DNA of 45,537 nt from Actinomycetota bacterium (GCA_005788585.1 SYBY01000187.1:1-45537); one strand, 5' to 3'; positions 7,424 through 15,528 are shown, counted from the first letter of the stretch. Notes: generated by a model not told the origin, from the letters alone. Numbers and translations: made by a program.

Positions 7424-8005
7424 TCAGCGCTCGAGCACCGAGAGGTTGTCGCGCTGCCGGTCGGCGATGAAGCTGCCGAGTCGCTGGTCGTCGGTGGCGT
7501 CGAGGTCGAGGAACCGCAGGCCGCAGGCGCCGCTGCGGTCGGCGCGCGCGACGCGGGCGCACACGAGCAGGACGTCGGCGCCCAGCGTCAGGCGCAGCCG
7601 CACCTTGTCGTCGACGCGCAGGCGCGGACACGACGCGAGGCGTACGCCCGTCACCGAGACGTCGATCGTGCGCGTCGGGATCCGCTCGCCGCCGGGAAGG
7701 GAGACCTCGGCCTCGCATGCCGCCCGGACGCGGTAGGCCGCGCGGCGCTGCGGGGTGGTCTCCAGCTCCTTGACCGCCAGGATGCCGTCCTTGTCGACAG
7801 CCCCCCGGGCGGTGATGAGCCCCGCGGTGGTGTTCGCGCAGGTGAGGATCGCCTGGCCGGCGATGACGCCCTTCGGGAACGCGAGCGTGACCTTCTTGCC
7901 GTCGACGACGGTGATGGTGACGGGCGTGGTGCGTCCCGTGGTCCGGAGGACCGCGTCCTGGCCGCTCAGCGCGTCGAGCGGCGATGACTTGCGTGTGAAG
8001 AGCAT
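7424..8005 (-). CDS. PilZ domain protein (likely c-di-GMP binding)
   Basis: ATG at 8005 (MLFTRKSSPLDAL) gives 193 residues. The N-terminal half resembles the YcgR-type regulator domain (VTITVVDGKKVTLAFPKG, AGQAILTCANTTAG). The C-terminal half is PilZ, with QRRAAYRV near residue 100 and DVSVTGVRL near residue 132, the RxxxR and DxSxxG elements that bind cyclic di-GMP. These proteins usually modulate motility, adhesion or polysaccharide export. No flagellar or pilus genes are visible nearby, so the target is unknown. It is apparently a single gene. Confidence 0.75.
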   Translation of the reverse strand: MLFTRKSSPLDALSGQDAVLRTTGRTTPVTITVVDGKKVTLAFPKGVIAGQAILTCANTTAGLITARGAVDKDGILAVKELETTPQRRAAYRVRAACEAEVSLPGGERIPTRTIDVSVTGVRLASCPRLRVDDKVRLRLTLGADVLLVCARVARADRSGACGLRFLDLDATDDQRLGSFIADRQRDNLSVLER

Positions 8006-8126
8006 GGGCCTGGTGAGTGGCGACGAGCTGTGTTGGGTCCATCGGCCCACCGCGCAGGAACCCGAAACCGGTGGGGAGGTGGTGGACGGGTGTCGCACGG
8101 CGGACTCGCCGATGCGGACCCGCGCT

Positions 8127-9707
8127 CTACCCCCGCGCTGCGAGGTCCTCGTGACCTTCGGGGCGTGCCGGGTCGGTCGTGAGCGGGATGTCGTCCCGGA
8201 ACCCGGGTGCGACGCGCACGCACGGGCCCGGGGCGGGCGGCTCGGGGCGGCCCAGACCCTCCGGATCGGGGGCTCCGAACTCGCCGGCGCTACCGCGGTG
8301 ATCGGTCGGCGTCTCGCCGGTGAGCGGCTCGGGCAGGACGACGTCGATGCACTTGGGGATGCTGATGAGCAGACTGCCATAGCTGGTGCCGTCGGGGGCG
8401 AACTGGGGTGCGTAGCGGGTGAGGACCGTGACGCTGACCTTCCCGGGGGCGCGCAGGACGTCAACGCCGCTGAACGGCTCGAACCCGCCGGACCACTGGA
8501 CGCGCAGCACCGACCCGTTCTCGAGGACGTCGATCCGGTCGATGTCGGTGGGCAGGTCCTGGTCACCGGTCGGCAGCGGCGTCGACGTCCGCTTGCCGCG
8601 GCGGTCGGTCACCTCGATAGCCGTGGTCTCGCCGATGGCGCCGGTGGACGGCAGCGCGGCGAGGAACGCCCTGTCGCGCACGGCCAGGCGGGCGTAGCGC
8701 CCATCGGGCCGCCGGATCGCCAGCCGCCGGGTACCCGGCTTGACGATGCCGCCGAGCGCGACGAGTTGAGGACCGAGCCGCCGGGCAACGAGCGCGGCGA
8801 CGGGACCGTCGTCGTCGAACCTGTTGGTGCACCCGTTGGTCGACTGCGGGGTGGGCGCGGCCGGCTGCCAATCGCCCGTTGCGTACGCGGTGAGCGGCAC
8901 CAGCGTCGGCATGTCCAGGAAGGAGCCCCACTCGGCCGACCACAGACCGGCCTCCCCGGCGATGAGCCTGCCGGGCTCGACGCAGATCTTCTTGTCGTGG
9001 GTGGCGAACCGCGTGAGCGCCACGCGCGGGCCGCCGGTCGGGTCAGAGACGACGAGCGGACGCCGGACCGATCCGGCGACCAGGCGCGAGAACTCCCGGT
9101 TCCCCGACCTGCGGCCCGTGCGGAAGTCGATCCGCCACGTCTTCGAGCGCCCGCGGAAGAGGATCGCGACCTGTGACCGCTTGACCGACCCGGGTAGGAC
9201 GGCGAGCCACGCACGGCGGCGGGGCGACAGGTCCACGCGCCGCGTGCGCCCGCGCGCGACGATGTCCACGGCGCGGACGTCTCCCCGGGCGACGCCTCCA
9301 AGGACGGTTCGAGTGAACCGCGTCGGGCGTGCCGGGTCGTCGGCGATGCGTTCGATGATCTGCGGGAGCCAGTCGAAGGCATCGCGCGGGCCGACTGTGG
9401 CGCACACGCTGCGGTCCTCGCGCGTCATCACTCGGGACGTTCCGCTGGCGAACGTGCGCACGAGCTGGCCGCCTCGCAGCCGTCCGAACTGCACGCACGT
9501 GACCGTTTGGCGGGAGAAGCGTGATGCCGGCCGGGCGCGCCAGGTCTTGAGTGCCCACACCGGACCGCCCGCCGGGTCGCTCGTGGTCTGCGAGATCCGC
9601 TCGGTGCCGGCCACCAGGGACGGGGCGGCGGCTTCGGCGGTCGTGCTTCCGGTCAGCCCGGCCATCAGCGCCGCGAGGGTCATGGAGCGCCGGGGAGCCA
9701 CGCCCAC
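8127..9707 (-). CDS. Secreted protein with two 'DPxGGP' modules
   Basis: The protein has 526 residues from the outer GTG; a GTG at 9701 with AGAGG six bases upstream or the ATG at 9683 are equally possible starts. A signal peptide (MTLAALMAGLTGSTTAEAAA) is followed by two related modules at about residues 44-195 and 222-378. Each opens DPxGGPxxAL, has a Cys about 15-25 residues later (TCVQFGRL; ICVEPGRL), and later a VxG...RxxxL...RxxxLAxLP stretch. The last 100 residues are a Pro-rich tail. No known family is recognised. The same module occurs once in the protein at 14417-15148. Confidence 0.75.
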   Translation of the reverse strand: MGVAPRRSMTLAALMAGLTGSTTAEAAAPSLVAGTERISQTTSDPAGGPVWALKTWRARPASRFSRQTVTCVQFGRLRGGQLVRTFASGTSRVMTREDRSVCATVGPRDAFDWLPQIIERIADDPARPTRFTRTVLGGVARGDVRAVDIVARGRTRRVDLSPRRRAWLAVLPGSVKRSQVAILFRGRSKTWRIDFRTGRRSGNREFSRLVAGSVRRPLVVSDPTGGPRVALTRFATHDKKICVEPGRLIAGEAGLWSAEWGSFLDMPTLVPLTAYATGDWQPAAPTPQSTNGCTNRFDDDGPVAALVARRLGPQLVALGGIVKPGTRRLAIRRPDGRYARLAVRDRAFLAALPSTGAIGETTAIEVTDRRGKRTSTPLPTGDQDLPTDIDRIDVLENGSVLRVQWSGGFEPFSGVDVLRAPGKVSVTVLTRYAPQFAPDGTSYGSLLISIPKCIDVVLPEPLTGETPTDHRGSAGEFGAPDPEGLGRPEPPAPGPCVRVAPGFRDDIPLTTDPARPEGHEDLAARG

Positions 9708-9740
9708 CCTCTACCCACAATCCGCTGTGCGAACCAGATC

Positions 9741-10436
9741 TCAGAGCGCCACGAGGCGCGAGCGTTCCTCGGCCGGCAGGCGCTCGATCGCGTAGCGGAG
9801 CATCGTCCGCGGCATCTCGGCCAAGTGGCGCTCGACGAACGCCACGAGCGGCGGCTCGTCACGCTTGCCCGCCTCGCGCAGCATCCATCCGCATGCCTTG
9901 TGGATGAGGTCGTGCCGGTCGGCCAGCAGGCGCTCGGTCAGGCGAAAGGTCGCGTCGAGCTCCCCGGCGCGGATGAGGCGCAGGGTGGCGATGATCGCGA
10001 TGCGGCGCTCCCACAGGTCGTCAGACCCGGCGAGCGTGTCGAGCAGCTCCTCGTCGTGATCGAGGATCCAGCCCCCGACGACCGCGGGCGCGGACGCGTC
10101 GACGAGGTCCCAGTTGTTGATGTGGGCGGTGTTCGCCAGGTACAGCTCGAGGACGGCGCGGCGCTCGTCCTCGTCGCCGCGGTCAGCGCGCCGCGCAAGG
10201 ATGAACAGGGCGACCAGGCGCTCCTCGTGCACGGGGCTGTGCAGCAGGTCGGCCGTGGCGTCGAGTGGAAGCGCGGCATGCCGGCGAGCCACGGCGCGCG
10301 CGGCCGGCACACGGACGCCGAGGAACTTGTCGCCCTCGCCGTAGCCGCCGGGGAACGCCTGGAAGTACCGCTCGAGCTCGGGCACCCGGTCAGGCTCGGC
10401 GGCGGCACGGAGGTCACGTCGGAGGTCGTCGAGCAC
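9741..10436 (-). CDS. DNA alkylation repair protein (AlkD-like)
   Basis: GTG at 10436 yields 231 residues, the normal size for AlkD; upstream codons lack family similarity. HEAT-like helical repeats are visible, with GDKFLGVRVPAAR (about residue 44), HSPVHEERLVALFIL, NNWDLVDASAPAVVG (about residue 115) and DLIHKACGWMLREAGKRD (about residue 185). Trp and Asp in the NNWDLVD block correspond to the active-site region of AlkD. The family excises N3- and N7-alkylated purines. It is downstream of the PIN-domain gene on the same strand with a 13-base gap. Confidence 0.88.
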   Translation of the reverse strand: MLDDLRRDLRAAAEPDRVPELERYFQAFPGGYGEGDKFLGVRVPAARAVARRHAALPLDATADLLHSPVHEERLVALFILARRADRGDEDERRAVLELYLANTAHINNWDLVDASAPAVVGGWILDHDEELLDTLAGSDDLWERRIAIIATLRLIRAGELDATFRLTERLLADRHDLIHKACGWMLREAGKRDEPPLVAFVERHLAEMPRTMLRYAIERLPAEERSRLVAL

Positions 10437-10449
10437 GGGAAGCCTGACG

Positions 10450-10857
10450 CTAGCCGGGAGGCGCGGGTGTCGCGACGATCCAGCGGTGCAGGCGCTGGGT
10501 GCTCCAGACCTCCAGGCCGAGCCCGCTGGCACGCTCGGTCAGACGCTTGTCGTCGGTGACGAGGAGGTCGCACCGGGCCAGCGCGGTCCCGGCGATGAGG
10601 GCGTCGGCCATGTGCTTGTTCTGCCCGGCGTGCACGGCGTCGACGACGGGCCCGCCGTCGGCGCCCACGGGCGGAAGGACCTCGCGGGGGAGCGCGCGCA
10701 GGCGCTTGCGCCGTCCGGGGTCAGGGACGGCTGCGAGCTGGTCCTCCTGGATCTGGGTGGTGAAGAGCGCGATGCGCCGATCGCGCGTCGCCGCGGTCAC
10801 TGCCGCGCGGAACTCAGGGTCGTCGGCGACGGCGTCGAAGACCATGGTGTCGATCAT
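10450..10857 (-). CDS. PIN domain-containing protein
   Basis: ATG at 10857 gives 135 residues, beginning MIDTMVFDAV with the first conserved Asp. The centre reads ALFTTQIQEDQLAAV with a conserved Glu region, and the C-terminal half has NKHMADALIAGTALARCDLLVTDDKRL with the second acidic cluster. This is the VapC/PIN nuclease layout. No small antitoxin gene with an overlapping start is visible on either side, so it may be an orphan toxin-like nuclease or a housekeeping PIN protein. The domain is clear, the role is not. Confidence 0.75.
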   Translation of the reverse strand: MIDTMVFDAVADDPEFRAAVTAATRDRRIALFTTQIQEDQLAAVPDPGRRKRLRALPREVLPPVGADGGPVVDAVHAGQNKHMADALIAGTALARCDLLVTDDKRLTERASGLGLEVWSTQRLHRWIVATPAPPG

Positions 10858-10909
10858 CACCGCAAGGATGCCCGCAACGTAGCGCGGCGGGACCCGTGTT
10901 CGACGTGCG

Positions 10910-11326
10910 TCAGCGCCGGCGGACTGGCGGGCCGTCGTACCGCGGGAGGCCGTCGTCGGGCAGCACCTCCCATGGCGCCTTCGATGCCAGGAACGTATGG
11001 AACTGCGGGGCGATGTGCGGATCGTCATCGAGCGAGCCGAGGCGGATGGAGACTTCGGGTCCATCGGGCCAGTCGCCGCCGAACAGGCTCGACCCGCAGG
11101 TCCGGCAGAACGCCTTGGTCATGCCGCCGGGTGGCCGATAGGCCTCGATCAACTCTTGACCTGTGATGAGGGTGAACGCCTCTTTGGGCACACGGCCTTG
11201 GGCTGAGGCCGCGGCACCGGAGTGCTTGCGGCAGCGTGAGCAGTGGCAGAGGTTTGCACGCAGGAACGGCTGGGTGATCTTGAAGCTGACCCCGCCGCAT
11301 AGGCAGCTCCCGTGGATGGGGTTCAT
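10910..11326 (-). CDS. GFA family protein (glutathione-dependent formaldehyde-activating-like)
   Basis: The 138-residue protein shows the zinc-binding pattern of the GFA family: GSCLCGGVSF near residue 7, CHCSRCRKHSGAA near residue 27, and AFCRTCGSSLFGG near residue 73. FLASKAPWEVLPDDGLPRYDGPP at the C-terminus is also typical. Length matches the family. Founding members aid S-hydroxymethylglutathione formation, but most homologues are of unknown function, and actinobacteria generally use mycothiol, so formaldehyde activation should not be assumed. Standalone, with its own ATG. Confidence 0.9.
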   Translation of the reverse strand: MNPIHGSCLCGGVSFKITQPFLRANLCHCSRCRKHSGAAASAQGRVPKEAFTLITGQELIEAYRPPGGMTKAFCRTCGSSLFGGDWPDGPEVSIRLGSLDDDPHIAPQFHTFLASKAPWEVLPDDGLPRYDGPPVRRR

Positions 11327-11492
11327 GGGCGCATCTTCGCGACTCCGCGCACGTGGAGGGGCGGCGATCCGGTCCAGGCCACGCGGTCAATGCGTCCGGA
11401 CTGCGATGCACCTCAGCGCTGAGCTGGGGAAGAATCCGCATGCGTGCGGCGTCCTCTGGAGCAGCGCAATGTTCAATCGCGAGGAGCCCACC

Positions 11493-11828
11493 GTGTCCAC
11501 CTGCATCAACCTGCGCGCCGCCGCCGCGACCTTGGCGGCGCTTGTCGCACTGGCTGCCACCGCGGTCGACGCCACCGCCGCCGCGAAGGCCGGCACGGCC
11601 AAGGGCCGTCCGGGGGCCGCCTCGACCACCTCGAAGATCCAGGCTGCACCCACCAACCCGTCGAGCAAGCAGCAGCGCCAGAAGTGCACGCAGTGGACCG
11701 CCCGCCTGCAGGCGGCCGCGGGGTTCACGCTCCAGATCGAAGGGACCGCGAGCGCGGCGCAGCCCAGCCCCGAGGTCGAGGCTATCGCCGACCGCGCGAT
11801 GGATGACGGCTGCATGGTGATCTACTGA
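11493..11828 (+). CDS. Small secreted protein, function unknown
   Basis: GTG at 11493 is preceded by GAGGAG six bases upstream and gives 111 residues. An in-frame ATG at 11469 (MFNREEPTVS) lacks a ribosome site. The N-terminus, CINLRAAAATLAALVALAATAVDATAAA, is a typical Sec signal. The mature part has a Lys/Gln-rich linker and then QKCTQWTARLQAAAG and AMDDGCMVIY, with two Cys residues that could form one disulfide. No family is recognised. Confidence 0.6.
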   Translation: MSTCINLRAAAATLAALVALAATAVDATAAAKAGTAKGRPGAASTTSKIQAAPTNPSSKQQRQKCTQWTARLQAAAGFTLQIEGTASAAQPSPEVEAIADRAMDDGCMVIY

Positions 11829-11912
11829 GGCTGTGAAGCCGGGCCAGTGGTCCGATCGCGGGCGGGCACGCGGCTTCGGCCTGCGGACGGCGAGCGATGA
11901 AGGTGCGTGGCG

Positions 11913-12086
11913 CTAGTGGGCGAGCACGTCGGGATCGTGGATCCCGGACAGCTGCCCGATCGCAGCCCCGAGGGTCAGCCAGGTCTCGTCATCGATCTGG
12001 TCGGCGAGGCGCTTGGTCGCAGCTTCGGCGTCCTCGGCGCCCAGCGTTTCGGGCGTGCCGTTCTGAGAGTTCGGTTCGCGCTCCAT
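11913..12086 (-). CDS. Small hypothetical protein (57 aa)
   Basis: A minus-strand ORF from ATG at 12086 to TAG at 11913 encodes 57 residues. It opens MEREPNSQNGTPETLGAED, continues AATKRLADQIDDETWLTL and ends SGIHDPDVLAH. The composition is acidic and amphipathic, unlike a random shadow frame, and nothing better occupies the other frames here. No family is recognised and no strong ribosome site is visible. Confidence 0.45.
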   Translation of the reverse strand: MEREPNSQNGTPETLGAEDAEAATKRLADQIDDETWLTLGAAIGQLSGIHDPDVLAH

Positions 12087-12366
12087 GGCGGGGACGTTAT
12101 CGCCGCGGATGAGGTCGGTTGCGCCGGGAACAGCCGGCGGGTCGTCTGTGCAACGCGGAGTCGTACGTGCCGACGGTGCGCCGCTGATCGAGGTGGGAGC
12201 GGGGTGCCGGAAGGCGCGCTGCGCCGGCCGCGTCCGGTTCGCTCACACGGCGATGACGCCCGCCCGGTTGCCTGCCGGATGGACGCCTGGCTGCAAGGTC
12301 GGTTCGCACGTCGGTCTCTTGCCGACCGCGAGAGCATTCGAATCGGCCGCGTATAGGGTGAAGAGC

Positions 12367-12678
12367 GTGCCGCGAGGGAAACGGGAGCGATCACGCGCTA
12401 TCGCCCGGGTGGCTGAGGAGACGGGGTCGCTCAACGGCGATGAGGATGCCTGGGAGCCCCAGCATGAGATGCACGCGCTCGCCGTGTTCAGTGCACACAT
12501 CGAGTACGACGTCGGCGGAACGTGGGAGTTCGAGGACGGACCCGAGCGCGTCGCGCTCGATGAGGCGTTGGCCTGGGGCCGCAAGCGTGCGGCCAAGGTC
12601 GCGGTGCAGTGGTACAGCCCTCACGGCGAGATCGTCTCGTCGGCGGGCGAGCTCCACCTCGAAGGAGCACCCGTCTGA
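12367..12678 (+). CDS. Hypothetical protein (103 aa)
   Basis: GTG at 12367 starts VPRGKRERSRAIARVAEE; another GTG at 12358 is in frame. The sequence is acidic and soluble, with AVFSAHIEYDVGGTWEF in the middle and WGRKRAAKVAVQWYSPHGEI near the C-terminus. No domain is recognised. The next gene starts nine bases after its stop, with a good ribosome site, so the two form a small operon. Such paired orphans are common in accessory regions. Confidence 0.55.
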   Translation: MPRGKRERSRAIARVAEETGSLNGDEDAWEPQHEMHALAVFSAHIEYDVGGTWEFEDGPERVALDEALAWGRKRAAKVAVQWYSPHGEIVSSAGELHLEGAPV

Positions 12679-12687
12679 GAAGGGGAG

Positions 12688-13116
12688 ATGCTCGTCCCCC
12701 GGCGGATTCCAGGGTGGGAGCACCTGGATAGGACTGACGAGGACGAACCGATCTCCTGGGAGGTCGTCGCGCGTGGGTCCGTGCTGCCGGTGGGCGAAAC
12801 GTTCGCCGAGCGGCTTGCCGACGGGTTGCGCGCGGTACCGGGCATAGAGGTCGTCGCCGTCAAGGCGGACCCGGCATCGCTACCCGAGGGCGGAACGGGG
12901 TACCTCGCGACAGATGACGTGGCCGTCCACGCTCGACTCGTCGCACGGACCTACAACGACGCGTGTCAACGAGCTACCGATGCCTGCGCGGACGTCGCAG
13001 GCCACTGCGCGCCCGCCTCAGAACAGCATTGGGACGCCGAGCAGACTGAGGCGTATCCGACGGGCTCACGTGCCGCGGGGAACGCAGACGTTGAGCAGCG
13101 GGGGTACTTCTACTAG
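12688..13116 (+). CDS. Hypothetical protein (142 aa)
   Basis: ATG at 12688 follows AAGGGG and gives 142 residues. It opens MLVPRRIPGWEHLDRTDEDE and contains SVLPVGETFAERLADGLRAVPGIEVVAV, then LATDDVAVHARLVARTYNDAC. The C-terminus is low-complexity and polar. There are no membrane segments or recognised motifs. It is the second gene of a two-gene unit with 12367-12678; a function cannot be inferred. Confidence 0.55.
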   Translation: MLVPRRIPGWEHLDRTDEDEPISWEVVARGSVLPVGETFAERLADGLRAVPGIEVVAVKADPASLPEGGTGYLATDDVAVHARLVARTYNDACQRATDACADVAGHCAPASEQHWDAEQTEAYPTGSRAAGNADVEQRGYFY

Positions 13117-13450
13117 CACCACTGGCCGATCGGACGGCCCGGTCCAGGTTCAGGCGGTCCGGGCGTGGATCGGCATGCGCTCTCCCGTGCGGGAAACGCT
13201 GATGGCCAAGGACGAGCACCCGTGGACCTTCGAACTGGCCGACCCGGTAGCGACGGGCGGTAGGCACCAGTCGGCCGCTGCTCAGCCGACTGGCCTCAAG
13301 AACAAGAACACCCCGCCGCGAGCGGGGCCTTCTGTGCGAAGCGGATCATCGAGAGCGGCGCGCACGGCGACCGGGATGACGTCGCTGGCGAGGTCGCCGT
13401 CGTTCTGGATGACCTCGATGAACGAAATCACGGAAGGGGAGGCACTCTCA
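13117..13450. other. Intergenic stretch with no convincing gene
   Basis: An open frame from ATG 13202 (MAKDEHPWTFELADPVATGG) is briefly protein-like but runs through a terminator-like hairpin, so it is at best a remnant. Apart from the hairpin at 13311-13327 nothing else can be supported. Confidence 0.4.
13311..13327 (+). terminator. Terminator-like hairpin
   Basis: CCCCGC and GCGGGG form a six-base stem around CGCGA, preceded by an A-rich stretch (AAGAACAAGAACA) and followed by CCTTCT. It lies about 200 bases after the gene ending at 13116. Confidence 0.45.
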
Positions 13451-13735
13451 TGCGACTGACCGACCTAGCCGCATGGCCCGACACACTCGACGACCTGCGC
13501 TTCTCCCCCGCGTAGGAGCAGCAGACGGCGCACGCCGGCTGACCGTGCTCACCGACGACATCCCGATCGGCGAGCTCGACGTCTGCCCGACCGCGTGGCA
13601 CTTGAACGTCCTCCACGACGGCGCGATCACGGAGCATGCTTCTTGGCATCCGACCGTGAAGCCGCCCTCGACATGCGGGCCCTCGCCATCCGGGCTGTCA
13701 TGCACGTGCTCCAGTCCCTTCGCGCATCCGCGGGC
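13451..13735 (+). pseudogene. Decayed small gene, frame changes
   Basis: A strong ribosome site (GGGGAGG) precedes ATG 13451 and MRLTDLAAWPDTLDDLRFSPA, which stops at TAG 13514-13516. Protein-like sequence resumes in another frame (LTVLTDDIPIGELDVCPTAWHLNVLHDG, from about 13543), then returns to the first frame as SDREAALDMRALAIRAVMHVLQSLRASAG. The pieces read as one original gene broken by a stop and compensating indels. The family is unknown. Confidence 0.4.
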
Positions 13736-13810
13736 AGACAGCCCTGCGAGCGGCGCGCTGTAAGCGCTGCAGTAGCCGCGACTCGGTGTTCGCAACCTCG
13801 ACATTGCGCA

Positions 13811-13876
13811 ATGCATCGCAGAATGGATGGAACCTTTGCATCGCTTAGGAAGAAAAACAAACCAATCTTGCATCGC
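13811..13876. promoter_or_regulatory. Three copies of (A/T)TGCATCGC
   Basis: The nine-base word occurs at 13811-13819, 13836-13844 and 13868-13876. The surrounding A-rich DNA (AAGAAAAACAAACC) is unusual for this genome and lies upstream of the secreted-protein gene at 13946. It may be a promoter with repeated regulator sites; this rests on position and repetition only. Confidence 0.3.
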
Positions 13877-13945
13877 GGCCGATTGGTCCCTGACTGGTCG
13901 GGGTAGGCGCGCCGGCGCGAGGCAATCCCCAGACAGGAGGCAGGC

Positions 13946-15148
13946 GTGCAAAGCACTAGTAGTCAACGTTTCGGAAGACTGCGGCGCGGACGCGGGAGGC
14001 GGCGAGGAGCCGTGCCGTTCGTCGTCGCGTTCGTGATGGCCTTTGGACTAGCCGCCACCTCCGTGGCGGTAGCAGACCACTACCACGTATGTTGCGGCAC
14101 GTTTGGAACTGGGCACGCTCTGGTCCATGGCTACTCGACGACCGACGACACATGGCACGGCCGCAGCCACGCGGCAAACGTCGTTCAGGCGCACTACTGC
14201 GCTGCCGGCGCGTCTGGATCCACGCTGGGTGACTCGTATGTGTCTGGCCAGAGCACATGCCAGATCCAGGTGTGGGGCAACCAGTTCGTTCAAGGACTCG
14301 GAGAGAACTGCCATTCCTGGGGCTACGTTGATTGGCCAGGAATCACGTCAGCGCACTACCACAGCCATCACAATGTGTGCGGGAACCACGCCGGCGCCAA
14401 CCCCTGGGAGACGACTGTGAATACGAGAATCAAGCTGGCCGCCGTGGTAGCAGCGGGGATGGGGCTCGGTGCTGCTGCGGGCGCGTCACTGTCCATTGGG
14501 TCTGGCGCTGAGACGGGTGATCGACGGGCGGCGTTCGCCGAGACCGTCCCCGCGACGCCAGAGACCGCGAGGATCGGGACCCGAGATGCGGCCGATCCGC
14601 GTGGTGGGCCGCCGTGGGCGCTGAAGGAGTTCCTTGCCGTCGACGGGCGTGTTTGCGCTCGCCCGGGGCGCCGTCAGGCAGACAAGGTCGGAGGGCTTAC
14701 CGACAAGGGGCAAGTCCGGGAGGGCAACCTCACGATCGGCGCTATCTGTCTCGACCGAGCCGCGCTGGACGCGGAAGTCCCGGTCGACTGGCACATCTCC
14801 ACCGACCACCTCAATCCGTTGACCGGTCAGCGCGATCCGGTCACCTACGTCTGGGGTTTTGTCGCGGCTGGTTACGAGACGGTGCGGATCAAGACACGCA
14901 CGGCTGAGACAGCGGCGGAGGTCACCGATCGCGGCGGATTCATCGCCGTGGTACCAGGAGATGGGGTCGCCGACCCGTCCAGTATTCAGCTGGCGGCGGT
15001 GTCACCTGAAGGCAAGTCCGTGAATGTTTCTGTGCCGCCCGTCGACCCTGCGCTACTTGAGCGCATTCGTGTCATGCGCGATCCCGCCAAGGTCAAGGAA
15101 GCCGCAGAGGCCGCCGAGAAGCGCCAGCACCCCGAGGCGGTCGAGTAG
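13946..15148 (+). CDS. Secreted 'DHYH' protein read through into a second secreted protein
   Basis: GTG at 13946 follows AGGAGG and the 400-residue frame has no stop. Residues 20-43 are a signal segment ending before DHYHVCCGTFGTGHALVHG. The first domain is rich in Cys and His (SHAANVVQAHYCAAG, GENCHSWGYVDW, HYHSHHNVCGNHAG). At residue 158 a second signal-like segment begins (VNTRIKLAAVVAAGMGLG), preceded by its own GGGAG. From about residue 217 a DPRGGPPWAL module follows. Similar DHYH proteins that I recall are short single-domain secreted proteins, so this looks like two adjacent genes joined in frame, probably by loss of the first stop. If translated whole, residues 158-180 would be a second membrane segment. 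Confidence 0.65.
   Translation: MQSTSSQRFGRLRRGRGRRRGAVPFVVAFVMAFGLAATSVAVADHYHVCCGTFGTGHALVHGYSTTDDTWHGRSHAANVVQAHYCAAGASGSTLGDSYVSGQSTCQIQVWGNQFVQGLGENCHSWGYVDWPGITSAHYHSHHNVCGNHAGANPWETTVNTRIKLAAVVAAGMGLGAAAGASLSIGSGAETGDRRAAFAETVPATPETARIGTRDAADPRGGPPWALKEFLAVDGRVCARPGRRQADKVGGLTDKGQVREGNLTIGAICLDRAALDAEVPVDWHISTDHLNPLTGQRDPVTYVWGFVAAGYETVRIKTRTAETAAEVTDRGGFIAVVPGDGVADPSSIQLAAVSPEGKSVNVSVPPVDPALLERIRVMRDPAKVKEAAEAAEKRQHPEAVE
14417..15148 (+). CDS. Alternative start: secreted single-module 'DPxGGP' protein
   Basis: Reading from GTG 14417, with GGGAG six bases upstream, gives a 243-residue protein with its own signal peptide (MNTRIKLAAVVAAGMGLGAAAGA). One module starts at D60 (DPRGGPPWALKEF, VCARPGRR), continues with TDRGGFIAVVPGDG near residue 178, and ends in a charged helical tail (DPALLERIRVMRDPAKVKEAAEAAEK). 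The module matches those of the 8127-9707 protein in order and spacing. This reading is nested inside the longer frame; which is used is undetermined. Confidence 0.5.
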   Translation: MNTRIKLAAVVAAGMGLGAAAGASLSIGSGAETGDRRAAFAETVPATPETARIGTRDAADPRGGPPWALKEFLAVDGRVCARPGRRQADKVGGLTDKGQVREGNLTIGAICLDRAALDAEVPVDWHISTDHLNPLTGQRDPVTYVWGFVAAGYETVRIKTRTAETAAEVTDRGGFIAVVPGDGVADPSSIQLAAVSPEGKSVNVSVPPVDPALLERIRVMRDPAKVKEAAEAAEKRQHPEAVE

Positions 15149-15160
15149 ACCGACCGTTCT

Positions 15161-15191
15161 GCGTGCCGTGGGTCGAGGACCCACGGCACGC
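15161..15191 (+). terminator. Strong perfect hairpin after the secreted-protein gene
   Basis: GCGTGCCGTGGGTC and GACCCACGGCACGC are a perfect 14-base stem with loop GAG, starting 12 bases after the stop at 15148. No U-tract follows (TTCGG), as is common for high-GC actinobacterial terminators. Confidence 0.7.
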
Positions 15192-15528
15192 TTCGGCGCG
15201 AGTCTGCGGGGAATCCAACGGCGTATGGGGACAGTCCGCGGATGGGCCGGCCTGTTCGGCGAAGCCGACAGTCCGTCAGTCCAGACGCCCGAGGCGCGGA
15301 CGCAACCCGGTGTGCCTGACGCCCAAGAGCGTCGGCACTCTCGTCGAGGATCGGCGTGCCCGGCGCCAGCCGGTGCGTGGCCATACTCGAGGTCTAGTCG
15401 ATTCATCCGGCGAGGGTCAAGCGGCCGGGCGCGTGCCGCGCGCACTATGAGGCGAGCAGCCGCTGACTTGCACCCGCGCAAGACGCAGAGACGTTCGCCG
15501 ATCAGCAGCGGACAGCGATAATCGGCGA
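15192..15528. other. Intergenic stretch, nothing recognised
   Basis: No frame has protein-like composition. I see no RNA gene or repeat; the right end presumably holds the promoter of the broken gene at 15529. Confidence 0.4.

Noticed and set aside
10450..10857. VapBC toxin-antitoxin pair
   Set aside because: No small antitoxin frame overlaps or abuts the PIN gene on its upstream side, so only the PIN domain is claimed.
12335..12352. TTCGAATC, resembling a tRNA T-loop
   Set aside because: No matching acceptor, D or anticodon stems can be built around it on either strand.
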